Shown here one piece after another: positions 1-6,519 of a stretch of DNA of 8,000 nucleotides. Numbering within the stretch: the first letter of the stretch is position 1; each line of letters begins with the position of its first letter. Below the pieces are notes generated by a model, which saw nothing but the letters and a program-made list of their open reading frames with translations, did no database searches and was not told where the DNA came from. The DNA is taken from positions 1-8,000 of the forward strand of contig JAUNNW010000060.1 of assembly GCA_030531285.1 (NCBI GenBank), read 5' to 3'. The position numbers were made by a program, and so were the translations under genes. Source of the stretch: Synergistaceae bacterium (GTDB lineage Bacteria > Synergistota > Synergistia > Synergistales > Synergistaceae).

Positions 1-203
1 TATGTCTTGTGCTCGGTACCGGCATAGGAATATTCTTTCAGCAGTTCGGTGCTACGGCACAGCTTTTCCAGAACTTTGTGGACGTAAAATTTAACATTTC
101 CGAAATAAAGCTTTTGTTTGTACAGTTCGGGTTTATGTTTGGCATAAAAATCAATCTTGGGACGATCTTCGGAGGAATTGCAGGGATACTGCTCTCACGC
201 TGA
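1..203 (+). CDS. DUF4321-like small membrane protein, C-terminal part (5' end outside window)
   Basis: The reading frame is open to the left edge and ends at TGA 201-203, so only the last 66 or so residues are visible. They show a hydrophobic start (LGTGIGIFFQ), a polar middle and a second hydrophobic end with FGFMFGIKINLGTIFGGIAG. This tail, in which an FGxxxxIKxNL stretch is followed by a glycine-rich helix, resembles DUF4321, a family of short two-helix membrane proteins of unknown function often found just before maf. A GTG at 9 could serve as a start, but it would cut into the first membrane helix, so I treat the true start as lying off the window. The stop overlaps the maf ATG by one base (TGATG), which indicates co-translation with maf. 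The family call rests on recalled similarity, helped by gene position. Confidence 0.62.
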   Translation, partial: CLVLGTGIGIFFQQFGATAQLFQNFVDVKFNISEIKLLFVQFGFMFGIKINLGTIFGGIAGILLSR

Positions 204-796
204 TGACTGAAATTATGCTTGCCTCAGCAAGCCCGAGAAGACGTGCGCTGCTTTCAGAACTTGGCTGGAATTTCAAGGCTGTCGTTTCGTATTTTGACGA
301 AGTCCCGCTGGAGGGAGAAAGCCCTGAAGCCATGTCCGGGCGTTTTGCTTTGGGCAAGGCTGCCGAGGTTTCGGGACGTTTCCCGAAAGCATTGGTTATA
401 GGTGCGGATACAATAGTAGTTATTGACGGAGAGGTATTAGGCAAACCGGCAGACGAGAAAGAAGCATGCCGTATGCTGGCGAAGTTGCAGGGCAGGAGCC
501 ATACCGTTATGACATCCGTTTCTATTGTTTCATCCGGAAGACAGTTGTCAGGTTTTGTAGAGAAAACAGATGTTGTTTTTAGAAAACTCTCGGAAGAAGA
601 AATTAAAGGTTACGTCGCAACCGGCGAAAGTTTAGATAAAGCCGGTGCGTATGCCATTCAAGGATACGGTATGCTTTTGGTTGAAAGAATAAACGGCTGC
701 TATTTTAACGTTGTCGGACTGCCTGTAGAGCGCTTGAGTATTGAACTTGACAAACTCGGTTTCAGTTTGAATAAACAATGGGGGGAATTAAATTGA
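203..796 (+). CDS. maf: Maf family nucleoside triphosphate pyrophosphatase (dTTP/UTP type)
   Basis: 197 residues, the normal length for Maf. Proteins of this family hydrolyse non-canonical or excess nucleoside triphosphates to the monophosphate and pyrophosphate in the cytoplasm, and overexpression blocks septum formation in Bacillus. Visible motifs are the N-terminal LASASPRR at residues 6-13 (phosphate-binding SxSxRR), GADTIVV at 67-73 with the probable catalytic base D69, GKP at 80-82, the GRSHTVMT stretch at 97-104, and AIQGYG at 151-156 with Q153, followed by NVVGLPV at 169-175. The ADT motif, where the YceF type has SDQ, points to the YhdE-like dTTP/UTP subfamily. The ATG overlaps the preceding TGA; the only GGAGGA nearby (171-176) is about 26 bases away, so translation probably depends on coupling to the upstream gene. 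The end overlaps the next gene's start. Confidence 0.95.
   Translation: MTEIMLASASPRRRALLSELGWNFKAVVSYFDEVPLEGESPEAMSGRFALGKAAEVSGRFPKALVIGADTIVVIDGEVLGKPADEKEACRMLAKLQGRSHTVMTSVSIVSSGRQLSGFVEKTDVVFRKLSEEEIKGYVATGESLDKAGAYAIQGYGMLLVERINGCYFNVVGLPVERLSIELDKLGFSLNKQWGELN
780..795 (+). promoter_or_regulatory. ribosome binding site and TTG start of the DUF5693 gene, overlapping the maf stop
   Basis: A run GGGGGA (780-785) followed by seven bases and TTG (793-795) gives good Shine-Dalgarno geometry; TTGA fuses the start with the maf TGA (794-796). The rival ATG at 778-780 is preceded by A/T-rich sequence with no G-rich motif. The purine run is GGGGG and not GGAGG, so pairing would need a G-U pair. 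Confidence 0.55.
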
Positions 797-2649
797 AAAC
801 TTTTACCCGCAAACATATATATTTCGTTTTTACTGTCATAGCCCTTTTGTGTGCTTCCTCAGCTATTCTGCCAAGGATAAGATCCGAAAGTATGAATAAA
901 AATTTTGCGTTTGCGGCAAATTACAGAGACCTGATTGCTCTTGCACAGCAGAGCGGAATACCGCAGAAACAGGCATGGGAAAAACTTAACGGCGGCTCCG
1001 TACTTGCGCTTACTGCACAGGAATTTACAGGGGAAGAAATTGTCAAGTATCATCCTATGGGTGCGGATTTTACGATGTTGGACGGCAAAGCCGCGATAGT
1101 ATTTCCGAAAGAATTCAAGTATGCCGATAAAGTGCAGCGGTATTTTGAAGCGAAAATTCCGGGGACAGTAAAAAAAACAGACGATAAGGTAATATTTATT
1201 TTTCCTGCAACGGTTGAGTCTGTTTTCTCATATTCATTGCTTCCGGATTATGAATCGCTTGAATTCTGTAAAGCGAATGATATTAATGCACTGTTTAGGC
1301 TGGGCACCTGCCCCGTGTCCAACGGGGAACAGACTGCCTTTGCTCTTGATCGGTTGTTTACCGATTATCCTCAGATAAAAAATATCCTTCCGGCAGGCTT
1401 TATTATTGCCGGAAATCCGAACGTAAAACCGATTGCTGAAGTGCTGAAAAAGCACGGCGTCAGCCTGTCTCAGACAGAATTTTTCAAACAGGTCGGGGCA
1501 TCAGGCGCATTTACTGCGGCTTATCCGTTTCTTGTGCCGCTTCACAGTCTTACGGCAGATGAGGTTATTTCAAAGAATATTTCCAGAAATGCAATAATTG
1601 AACGTTACGTGAGGGCAATACATGAGCGCTCAGTCAGAATTATTCTTGTAAGACCCTTTGAGCTGCTTATGGGAAACAAATTGGATGCTTTTTGCGAGGA
1701 CCTTGCAAAAACAGCAGACAAACTTGCCATGAGAGGCTGCAAAGCAGTCTGGCCGGAGCCTTATAGGCCTTGGACGCGCGGAAGGCTTGCGGCTTTTGCC
1801 CTGGCGCTTGTTTTTGTATCTACAGTATGGTTTTACGGAGTCCGTCTTGTTTCGTCCACTGACGAAATCGCACAAATCAAAGAAATTGCGCTTCTTTTTG
1901 CCCTGTCTCTTGTTTATGCGTTATGTCTGCTGAAAATATCAGTTCTGGCAAAGCTGACAGGCGGTTTCTGCACAGGATTTGTCGCAGCCGAGGCAGCGTT
2001 GTGCGCTTTGGACGGAAAGAAAAAACTGCTTCCGGCACTTTTGATAATATTTGCCGGAGGTTTGTCTGCAGCTGCATTTTACGGAACAACAAAAGCCGCA
2101 CTCAGACTTCTGCCTTTCTCGGGAGTAAAGCTTACGCTTCTGCTTCCGCCTCTGCTTGTTCTTTATCATGACCTAAAGGTCAGAATACATGATGAGACGG
2201 CAAAAGAACTCTTTGCCAGACCTGCGCTTTGGGGTGAACTTGCGCTTTCGGCAGTAGTGCTTGCCGCACTTTTGGTTATGGCGCTGCGGAGCGACAACGT
2301 TTCTGACGTACCTGCTTTTGAACTGGCTTTTCGTGATTTTCTTGAGAGAACGCTCGCCGTTCGTCCGAGGACAAAAGAAATTCTTATCGGATATCCTGCG
2401 CTTATGCTGTATTTTTACGTTAAACAGAAAGATTTGTTCCCTCATTACAGGGAAGCGCTGCGGCTTGCGGCAACGCTTGCTTTCTGCTCTGCGATGAATA
2501 CCTTCTGTCACTTCCATACAAGACTTCAGCTCAGCGTAATCCGTGTTCTTAACGGATGGTGGCTTGGACTTGTGATTGGTTGTATTATTGTTCTTATTCT
2601 GCACTTTTTTATTAAAATATTTTGCGGCAGCAAAAAACAGGCGGTCTGA
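793..2649 (+). CDS. DUF5693 family polytopic membrane protein, function unknown
   Basis: 618 residues from TTG 793. I prefer this start because a GGGGGA stretch (780-785) sits 7 bases upstream and TTGA overlaps the maf stop; ATG 778 would add five residues but has no ribosome binding site. One membrane anchor at about residues 9-27 is followed by a soluble, probably extracytoplasmic domain of about 300 residues (N-terminal helix-rich part, then the conserved block ERSVRIILVRPF at 278-289). From about residue 332 to 611 there are roughly nine hydrophobic segments. Family-like blocks near the end are RPRTKEILIGYPAL (524-537) and the stretch from HTRLQLS to LNGWW (575-590). The overall plan matches DUF5693, whose biochemical role is not established. 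It lies two bases before csaB, and this pairing suggests a job in cell-wall polysaccharide handling, perhaps export or membrane-side assembly of the CsaB substrate. That role is inference only. Confidence 0.85.
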   Translation: MKTFTRKHIYFVFTVIALLCASSAILPRIRSESMNKNFAFAANYRDLIALAQQSGIPQKQAWEKLNGGSVLALTAQEFTGEEIVKYHPMGADFTMLDGKAAIVFPKEFKYADKVQRYFEAKIPGTVKKTDDKVIFIFPATVESVFSYSLLPDYESLEFCKANDINALFRLGTCPVSNGEQTAFALDRLFTDYPQIKNILPAGFIIAGNPNVKPIAEVLKKHGVSLSQTEFFKQVGASGAFTAAYPFLVPLHSLTADEVISKNISRNAIIERYVRAIHERSVRIILVRPFELLMGNKLDAFCEDLAKTADKLAMRGCKAVWPEPYRPWTRGRLAAFALALVFVSTVWFYGVRLVSSTDEIAQIKEIALLFALSLVYALCLLKISVLAKLTGGFCTGFVAAEAALCALDGKKKLLPALLIIFAGGLSAAAFYGTTKAALRLLPFSGVKLTLLLPPLLVLYHDLKVRIHDETAKELFARPALWGELALSAVVLAALLVMALRSDNVSDVPAFELAFRDFLERTLAVRPRTKEILIGYPALMLYFYVKQKDLFPHYREALRLAATLAFCSAMNTFCHFHTRLQLSVIRVLNGWWLGLVIGCIIVLILHFFIKIFCGSKKQAV

Positions 2650-2651
2650 AA

Positions 2652-3659
2652 ATGAAACTTGAGAGAAATATTGACGTACTTGTACTGGGTTATTACGGTT
2701 TCGGAAATTTGGGAGATGAACTGCTTGCGGAAGCAGTAGTCAGAAATCTTGTGTCTGCCGGCATACAGAGAGAGAAAATAGTTCTCCTGTCTGCTGATCC
2801 TCAGAAAAGCGAATCACGGACAGGAGTCAAATGTTACAACCGGTGGAACTTGGGCACCGTATCTGCTCTGCTGAAACAGTCAAAAAGCTTTCTGCTTGGC
2901 GGCGGCGGACTTTTTCAGGACGTTACAAGCGTTAAATCATGCGGATATTACTGGTGGGTTGTTCGTGCGGCGAAGATGTCAGGCACAAAGATATGGGCTG
3001 TGAGCCAGTCTGTCGGACCGCTTAAAAGCATGCTTGGCAAATACTTCACAAAAAATGCGCTGAAAAACTGCGCGTATCTCAGTGTCAGAGATCGGAAATC
3101 TTCCGCTTTGCTTGATTCAATCGGCGTCGAAAGTTACGAAACGGCGCCGGATCTTGTAATGGATATTCAGTTTACCGAAAAACACTGCGGCGGAGATACG
3201 CTGCTTTTAAATCTGCGTCCCGGCTATGACGCGGCAGCAGAGAGCGCTGTACGCATTGCAAATTTTACTGCCAAAAGAAACAAGCTTAAAATTATCGGAG
3301 TCGCATTTGCGAGAGAAGATCAAGTGTATCTCGAAAATCTGCAGGCTGACGATAAAATCAAGCTGAGGGACATTGTCCTATGTGAAACTGCCGAAGCTTT
3401 TGAAAAACTGGCAGTAAATGCCTCGCAGGCTGTAGGTATGAGACTTCATTTTGCAGAGCTCTGTGCACTTGCCTCACTGCCTGCCGCAATGTCTGCGTAT
3501 GATCCTAAAGTCGCTGCTTTCTGTGAAGAATGGAAACTTCCGGTACTTACGGAAAAACTTTCCGACAAGTTCGCGGCTGTTGACTGCGGTATGCTTCAGG
3601 CAGCACGCGAAAAAATTGTTTCGGAATTCAGAAATGGACTTGCAGCTGTGCTTCAATAA
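2652..3659 (+). CDS. csaB: polysaccharide pyruvyl transferase CsaB
   Basis: 335 residues from ATG 2652; AGGCGG (2639-2644) lies 7 bases upstream, and an in-frame TTG at 2622 would add ten residues inside the previous gene. CsaB transfers a pyruvyl group from phosphoenolpyruvate to an amino sugar of a cell-wall polysaccharide; the resulting ketal is the ligand for SLH domains of surface proteins (shown in Bacillus anthracis, and implied in Thermus). Visible motifs are the N-terminal GYYGFGNLGDELL at 13-25, glycine-rich LLGGGGLFQD at 81-90, SQSVGP at 118-123, SVRDRKS at 144-150 and the C-terminal GMRLHFAELCAL at 262-273 with R264 and H266, typical of the pyruvyl transferase fold. It is slightly shorter than Bacillus CsaB but lacks no core motif. 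It is cytoplasmic, with no signal peptide. Two bases separate it from the DUF5693 gene and 15 from ftsE, so it is expressed with the division genes. Confidence 0.92.
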   Translation: MKLERNIDVLVLGYYGFGNLGDELLAEAVVRNLVSAGIQREKIVLLSADPQKSESRTGVKCYNRWNLGTVSALLKQSKSFLLGGGGLFQDVTSVKSCGYYWWVVRAAKMSGTKIWAVSQSVGPLKSMLGKYFTKNALKNCAYLSVRDRKSSALLDSIGVESYETAPDLVMDIQFTEKHCGGDTLLLNLRPGYDAAAESAVRIANFTAKRNKLKIIGVAFAREDQVYLENLQADDKIKLRDIVLCETAEAFEKLAVNASQAVGMRLHFAELCALASLPAAMSAYDPKVAAFCEEWKLPVLTEKLSDKFAAVDCGMLQAAREKIVSEFRNGLAAVLQ

Positions 3660-3674
3660 TTGGGGTGACGGGAA

Positions 3675-4418
3675 ATGGATATACAGTTTAACGGTGTTAC
3701 AAAAAGATATATGTCGGGCAGTTCAGCTCCAGCTTTGGAAAACGTATTCCTTAAAATCAAGAAAGGCGAGTTTGTCTATCTGATAGGAGAAACCGGTTCG
3801 GGAAAAAGTACGCTTCTTCGCTGCATAACGTGTGAAGTTATTCCTACAAACGGATATTTGACTGTCGGCGGTATGCAGCTCAGAAGAATGAACAGCGTTG
3901 CTCTTGCTCTCTACCGGAGGGAAATAGGTGTTGTCTTTCAGGATTTTCAACTGCTTCCGAAACTGACTGTGTTTGAAAATGCGGCTTTTGTGCTTGAAAC
4001 CATGGGTTATTCCTCTGAACATATCAAACCGAGAGTGGCTGACGTTCTTAAGCAGGTCGGGTTGTGGACTCACCGCAATATGTACCCCAACCAGATTTCT
4101 GGTGGTGCCCAGCAGCGTCTTGCAATAGCGCGTGCGATAGTCAACGAACCATCTCTGATTATTGCGGACGAACCGACAGGAAACCTTGATGACCACACTG
4201 CGAAGCAGATTATGGAACTTATTTTTGATATAAACTCTCGCGGCACAACGGTTCTTATGGCAACGCACAACGCGAATCTCGTCAACAGCTATAAACACCG
4301 TGTTATAGAAATGCAGCAGGGACACGTGGTGAGAGATGAATACAATGGCTGCTACGAAGCAGCTTCTTCTGCGAGTGCTTCAGCCGGACAGAAAATGGAG
4401 GTGTCCGCAAATGGGTAA
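3675..4418 (+). CDS. ftsE: cell division ATP-binding protein FtsE
   Basis: 247 residues. FtsE is the cytoplasmic ABC ATPase that pairs with FtsX at the division site and drives peptidoglycan hydrolysis on the outer side of the membrane. Walker A is GETGSGKST at 38-46, the Q-loop glutamine is Q89 in VFQDFQLLP, the ABC signature is ISGGAQQR at 141-148, Walker B is LIIADEP at 161-167 with E166 and the D-loop follows at 171-172, and the switch histidine is H198. The signature carries alanine 145 where FtsE proteins usually have glutamate (SGGEQQR); everything needed for ATP turnover is otherwise present. The last 23 or so residues (CYEAASSASASAG onward) form a Ser/Ala-rich tail that makes it longer than the usual 220-230 residues; that DNA also carries the ftsX ribosome binding site. 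The stop lies 8 bases inside ftsX. A weak GGGGTGACGGGA precedes the ATG. Confidence 0.97.
   Translation: MDIQFNGVTKRYMSGSSAPALENVFLKIKKGEFVYLIGETGSGKSTLLRCITCEVIPTNGYLTVGGMQLRRMNSVALALYRREIGVVFQDFQLLPKLTVFENAAFVLETMGYSSEHIKPRVADVLKQVGLWTHRNMYPNQISGGAQQRLAIARAIVNEPSLIIADEPTGNLDDHTAKQIMELIFDINSRGTTVLMATHNANLVNSYKHRVIEMQQGHVVRDEYNGCYEAASSASASAGQKMEVSANG
4397..4413 (+). promoter_or_regulatory. ribosome binding site that fixes the ftsX start
   Basis: GGAGGTG at 4397-4403, a strong Shine-Dalgarno sequence, is seven bases from ATG 4411. It decides for this start over the in-frame ATG at 4336 and the other upstream candidates, which would place a hydrophilic extension before the membrane protein. 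The site lies within the last codons of ftsE. Confidence 0.88.
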
Positions 4419-5295
4419 GTCGGGATACATTTTTAGGGATGGTTGGCGTCTCGTAAGCAGAAATCTCTGGGCAAGTATTCTTACGATTTTTACTTCTGTT
4501 GCCGTGTTTTTTGTAATTGGGGCAGGACTTTTGCTCGTTCTTAACATGCGGCACGTTGTCGCAACGATGGATGACCAGCTGACGATACAGGTTTATCTGC
4601 AGCAGGGAGCGGATGCTCAGCCTGTACTGAAATCGGTTGCAAAAAGCCGCGGCATAAGCGGCTCAAAAATCGTAACGAAACAGATGGCTCTTGACAGGCT
4701 GCGCTCAAGAATGGGAGCGCAGCTGGATACGGTATCGCTGCTCGGCGAAAACCCGCTTCCTGACAGCGTCGAATTTATGATCAATGAAGCATCGTCTGTG
4801 CCTGCAATAGTTAAAAAGCTTGAAGCTGCGCCCGGAGTGGAAGAAGTGATATACGCCGGAAAAGTTGCGGAAAAACTTACAAGACTGTCGGATTTTATAA
4901 GCATGCTTTCTATTTTTCTGCTTGCGGTTGCCGTGTGCGCAAGCGGAATAGTGCTTTTTAACACGGTAAAACTTTCGGTCTATGCGAAAGAGGAAGAAAT
5001 AAAAATTATGCTTCTTGTAGGAGCGACGCCGACATATATAGCCCTTCCGTATGTTATACAGGGAATTATTCTTGGTACGCTCGGCTCGATTACATCCTTT
5101 GGGCTGCTTGCCGCAGCTTATGCGCTTGCCCTTGAAAAACTTAAGGAAATGCTTCCGTTTTTCCAGTTTGTAGGGCTTCCCGTTCTCGCAAGCCGGCTGG
5201 GCTTTCTTTTGTTTGCCTGCGGCATGACCGTCAGTCTGATTGCGAGCTTCCTTGCGGTCAATAAATTTATACGCAAAGCATCCAAACCTTTGTAG
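4411..5295 (+). CDS. ftsX: cell division protein FtsX, permease-like
   Basis: 294 residues, the usual FtsX length. FtsX forms a membrane complex with FtsE and passes ATP-dependent movement to an extracytoplasmic hydrolase or hydrolase activator. A short cytoplasmic N-terminus (GWRLVSRNLWAS, 11-22) leads into helix 1 at about 23-45. An extracytoplasmic domain of about 115 residues (46-163) follows, with the family blocks NPLPDSVEF at 114-122 and a VEEVIYAG stretch near 143-150. Helix 2 lies at about 164-187, the cytoplasmic loop has EEEIKIMLLVGAT at 194-206, and helices 3 and 4 fall at about 208-238 and 260-285. It overlaps ftsE by 8 bases. It ends in TAG at 5293-5295, the only amber stop among the eight coding genes seen here, and the next gene begins three bases later in the same reading frame. 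Confidence 0.95.
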   Translation: MGKSGYIFRDGWRLVSRNLWASILTIFTSVAVFFVIGAGLLLVLNMRHVVATMDDQLTIQVYLQQGADAQPVLKSVAKSRGISGSKIVTKQMALDRLRSRMGAQLDTVSLLGENPLPDSVEFMINEASSVPAIVKKLEAAPGVEEVIYAGKVAEKLTRLSDFISMLSIFLLAVAVCASGIVLFNTVKLSVYAKEEEIKIMLLVGATPTYIALPYVIQGIILGTLGSITSFGLLAAAYALALEKLKEMLPFFQFVGLPVLASRLGFLLFACGMTVSLIASFLAVNKFIRKASKPL

Positions 5296-5298
5296 CAG

Positions 5299-6489
5299 AT
5301 GAAGGACAGGAAAAATACCGGAAAAATTATATTTGTGCTTGCGTGCGCGGTGTTATTCTGCGCGATGTTTTCGTACGCCGCGCCTGCTGAGGAAAGCATA
5401 GACAACCAGCTGAAAAGTCAGGAACTTAAATATGACGAACTGCGCAGAAAAATAGCGGGGACAAAAAAGAAAATTTTTGAAAGCAGAAAAAAAGAAAAAA
5501 AAGTAGCAGAACAGATAGACGTAATAAACAAAAAAATTGACGACACCAAACAAAAGGCGGAAACGGTTTCTCGCGACATAAAAAAAGTTGAAGGAAACAT
5601 AAGCGTTCTGAACTCGCAGATTGAGAACACAAAAAAACGCATCGCAGTATGCGAAAAATATCTGAGCCAAAGGCTTGTCTCAATGTACAAGTACGGCAGA
5701 ACCTCGGAATTCAGCGTGCTGCTTTCTTCCGAAGGAGTACAGGAGGCAATGGACAACCTGTATCTGCTGAAGAAAATAGCAAAGCAGGACCAAGAAGTAA
5801 TAACGGAACTGACGGAACAGAAACGGCAGCTTGACGAAAAACAGAACGCTCTCGGAAAACAGAAAGGAATTCTTAATACAAAAAACAAAGAACTCAAAAT
5901 TCAACATGCCCAGCTGCAAACGGCAGTAGGTGAAAAAGAAACGGTATTAAAGCAGATACAGAAAGAAAAAGAAAAATATATAGCGGAACAGAAAGAGTTT
6001 GAGAAGGCGGCGCGCGAGCTGCAGGGGACAATTAACAAACTGCTGGCGGCAAAACGCGCGAAAAACAAAAGCAAAAATAAAACCTCCGTCGTTTATTACA
6101 AGGGAGGAAAAATCGCGTGGCCTGTTCAGGGACAGATCACAAGCGGCTATGGGATCAGAGTACACCCCGTGTTTAAAACAAAAATCAAACATTCAGGCAT
6201 CGACATAGCGGCTTCGACAGGCACCCCGATAGCTGCCGCCTCTGCCGGTGAAGTGCTTTTTGCCGGCTCAATGCGCGGCTACGGTAATGTTGTAATACTT
6301 GATCACGGAGGCAATTTGACGACTGTTTACGGACATATGTCGTCAATTTCATGCTCGGAAAATCAAAAGGTTGCAAAAGGTAGTATAATAGGAAAGGTCG
6401 GAATGACCGGAATAGCTACCGGACCGCATCTGCACTTTGAAGTGCGCGTCAACGGCAACACGGTCGACCCGATGGGTTACTTGCGCTGA
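5299..6489 (+). CDS. EnvC-like secreted coiled-coil protein with intact LytM/M23 peptidase domain
   Basis: 396 residues. An N-terminal signal peptide has a basic start (MKDRKNTGK), a hydrophobic core at 10-26 and likely cleavage after A27 or A30. Lys/Glu-rich coiled coil runs from about 32 to 120 and from about 155 to 250, split by the EnvC-type block RLVSMYKYGRTSEFSVLLSS (125-144). The LytM domain covers about 270-396, with zinc ligands H298 and D302 (HSGID) and H379, and catalytic H346 (YGHM) and H377 (HLHFE, 377-381). E. coli EnvC uses this architecture but has a degenerate active site and works by activating amidases; here all five key residues are present, so this protein probably cuts peptide crosslinks itself. 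Position directly after ftsEX makes it the likely FtsX partner outside the membrane. No Shine-Dalgarno sequence is visible before the ATG, which lies three bases after the ftsX stop, so translation probably depends on coupling. Reading is unbroken through several A-runs. Confidence 0.93.
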   Translation: MKDRKNTGKIIFVLACAVLFCAMFSYAAPAEESIDNQLKSQELKYDELRRKIAGTKKKIFESRKKEKKVAEQIDVINKKIDDTKQKAETVSRDIKKVEGNISVLNSQIENTKKRIAVCEKYLSQRLVSMYKYGRTSEFSVLLSSEGVQEAMDNLYLLKKIAKQDQEVITELTEQKRQLDEKQNALGKQKGILNTKNKELKIQHAQLQTAVGEKETVLKQIQKEKEKYIAEQKEFEKAARELQGTINKLLAAKRAKNKSKNKTSVVYYKGGKIAWPVQGQITSGYGIRVHPVFKTKIKHSGIDIAASTGTPIAAASAGEVLFAGSMRGYGNVVILDHGGNLTTVYGHMSSISCSENQKVAKGSIIGKVGMTGIATGPHLHFEVRVNGNTVDPMGYLR

Positions 6490-6501
6490 TATACAAAATT
6501 C

Positions 6502-6519
6502 AAAGGAGTCTTATAAATG
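6502..6519 (+). promoter_or_regulatory. ribosome binding site and start of ctpA
   Basis: AAAGGAG at 6502-6508 is followed by eight bases and ATG 6517. This is the only gene after maf with a real, if short, leader (27 bases), so ctpA can be translated independently of the gene before it. No promoter-like hexamer pair is evident in the 27 bases. Confidence 0.85.

Noticed and set aside
217..232. GCTTGC/GCAAGC hairpin just after the maf start codon
   Set aside because: A 6-bp stem encoding the conserved LASAS motif of Maf; protein constraint explains the sequence and such stems are common by chance.
747..775. TTGACA at 747-752 with AATAAA 17 bases downstream, a possible internal promoter before the DUF5693 gene
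   Set aside because: The -10 matches only 4 of 6 and lacks the final T; it lies inside maf coding sequence and the genes overlap, so chance is the better explanation.
1388..1414. Inverted repeat TTCCGGCA/TGCCGGAA inside the DUF5693 gene
   Set aside because: An 8-bp stem with an 11-base loop is expected about once by chance in this length, lies mid-gene and has no T-run.
3655..3660. AATAAT just before ftsE, a possible -10 element
   Set aside because: The only TTG-type -35 candidate (TTGCAG, 3640-3645) is nine bases away, far too close, and nothing suitable lies at 16-18 bases.
3723..4325. Minus-strand open frame of about 200 codons opposite ftsE, and similar ones at 2173-2604 and 5418-5897
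   Set aside because: Each is opposite a well-supported gene with full motifs, has low-complexity or unrecognisable protein sequence, and lacks a ribosome binding site. They are shadows of the real genes.
4645..4663. AGCCGC/GCGGCT stem in ftsX flanked by A-runs, resembling a terminator
   Set aside because: It is mid-gene, the stem is only 6 bp and it is followed by CAAAAAT, not a T-run.
5335..5365. Possible lipobox around the cysteines in the M23 protein signal peptide (C16 and C21)
   Set aside because: The residue before the small residue at C16 is Leu, the hydrophobic core before it is too short, and C21 has no lipobox pattern. A signal peptidase I site after A27 or A30 fits better.
5461..5505. 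Runs of 7 and 8 A in the M23 gene, which could be slippery sites for frameshifting or transcript slippage
   Set aside because: The main frame is complete through the coiled coil to the LytM domain, A-runs are expected in Lys-rich coding sequence, and no stimulatory stem or useful alternative frame follows.
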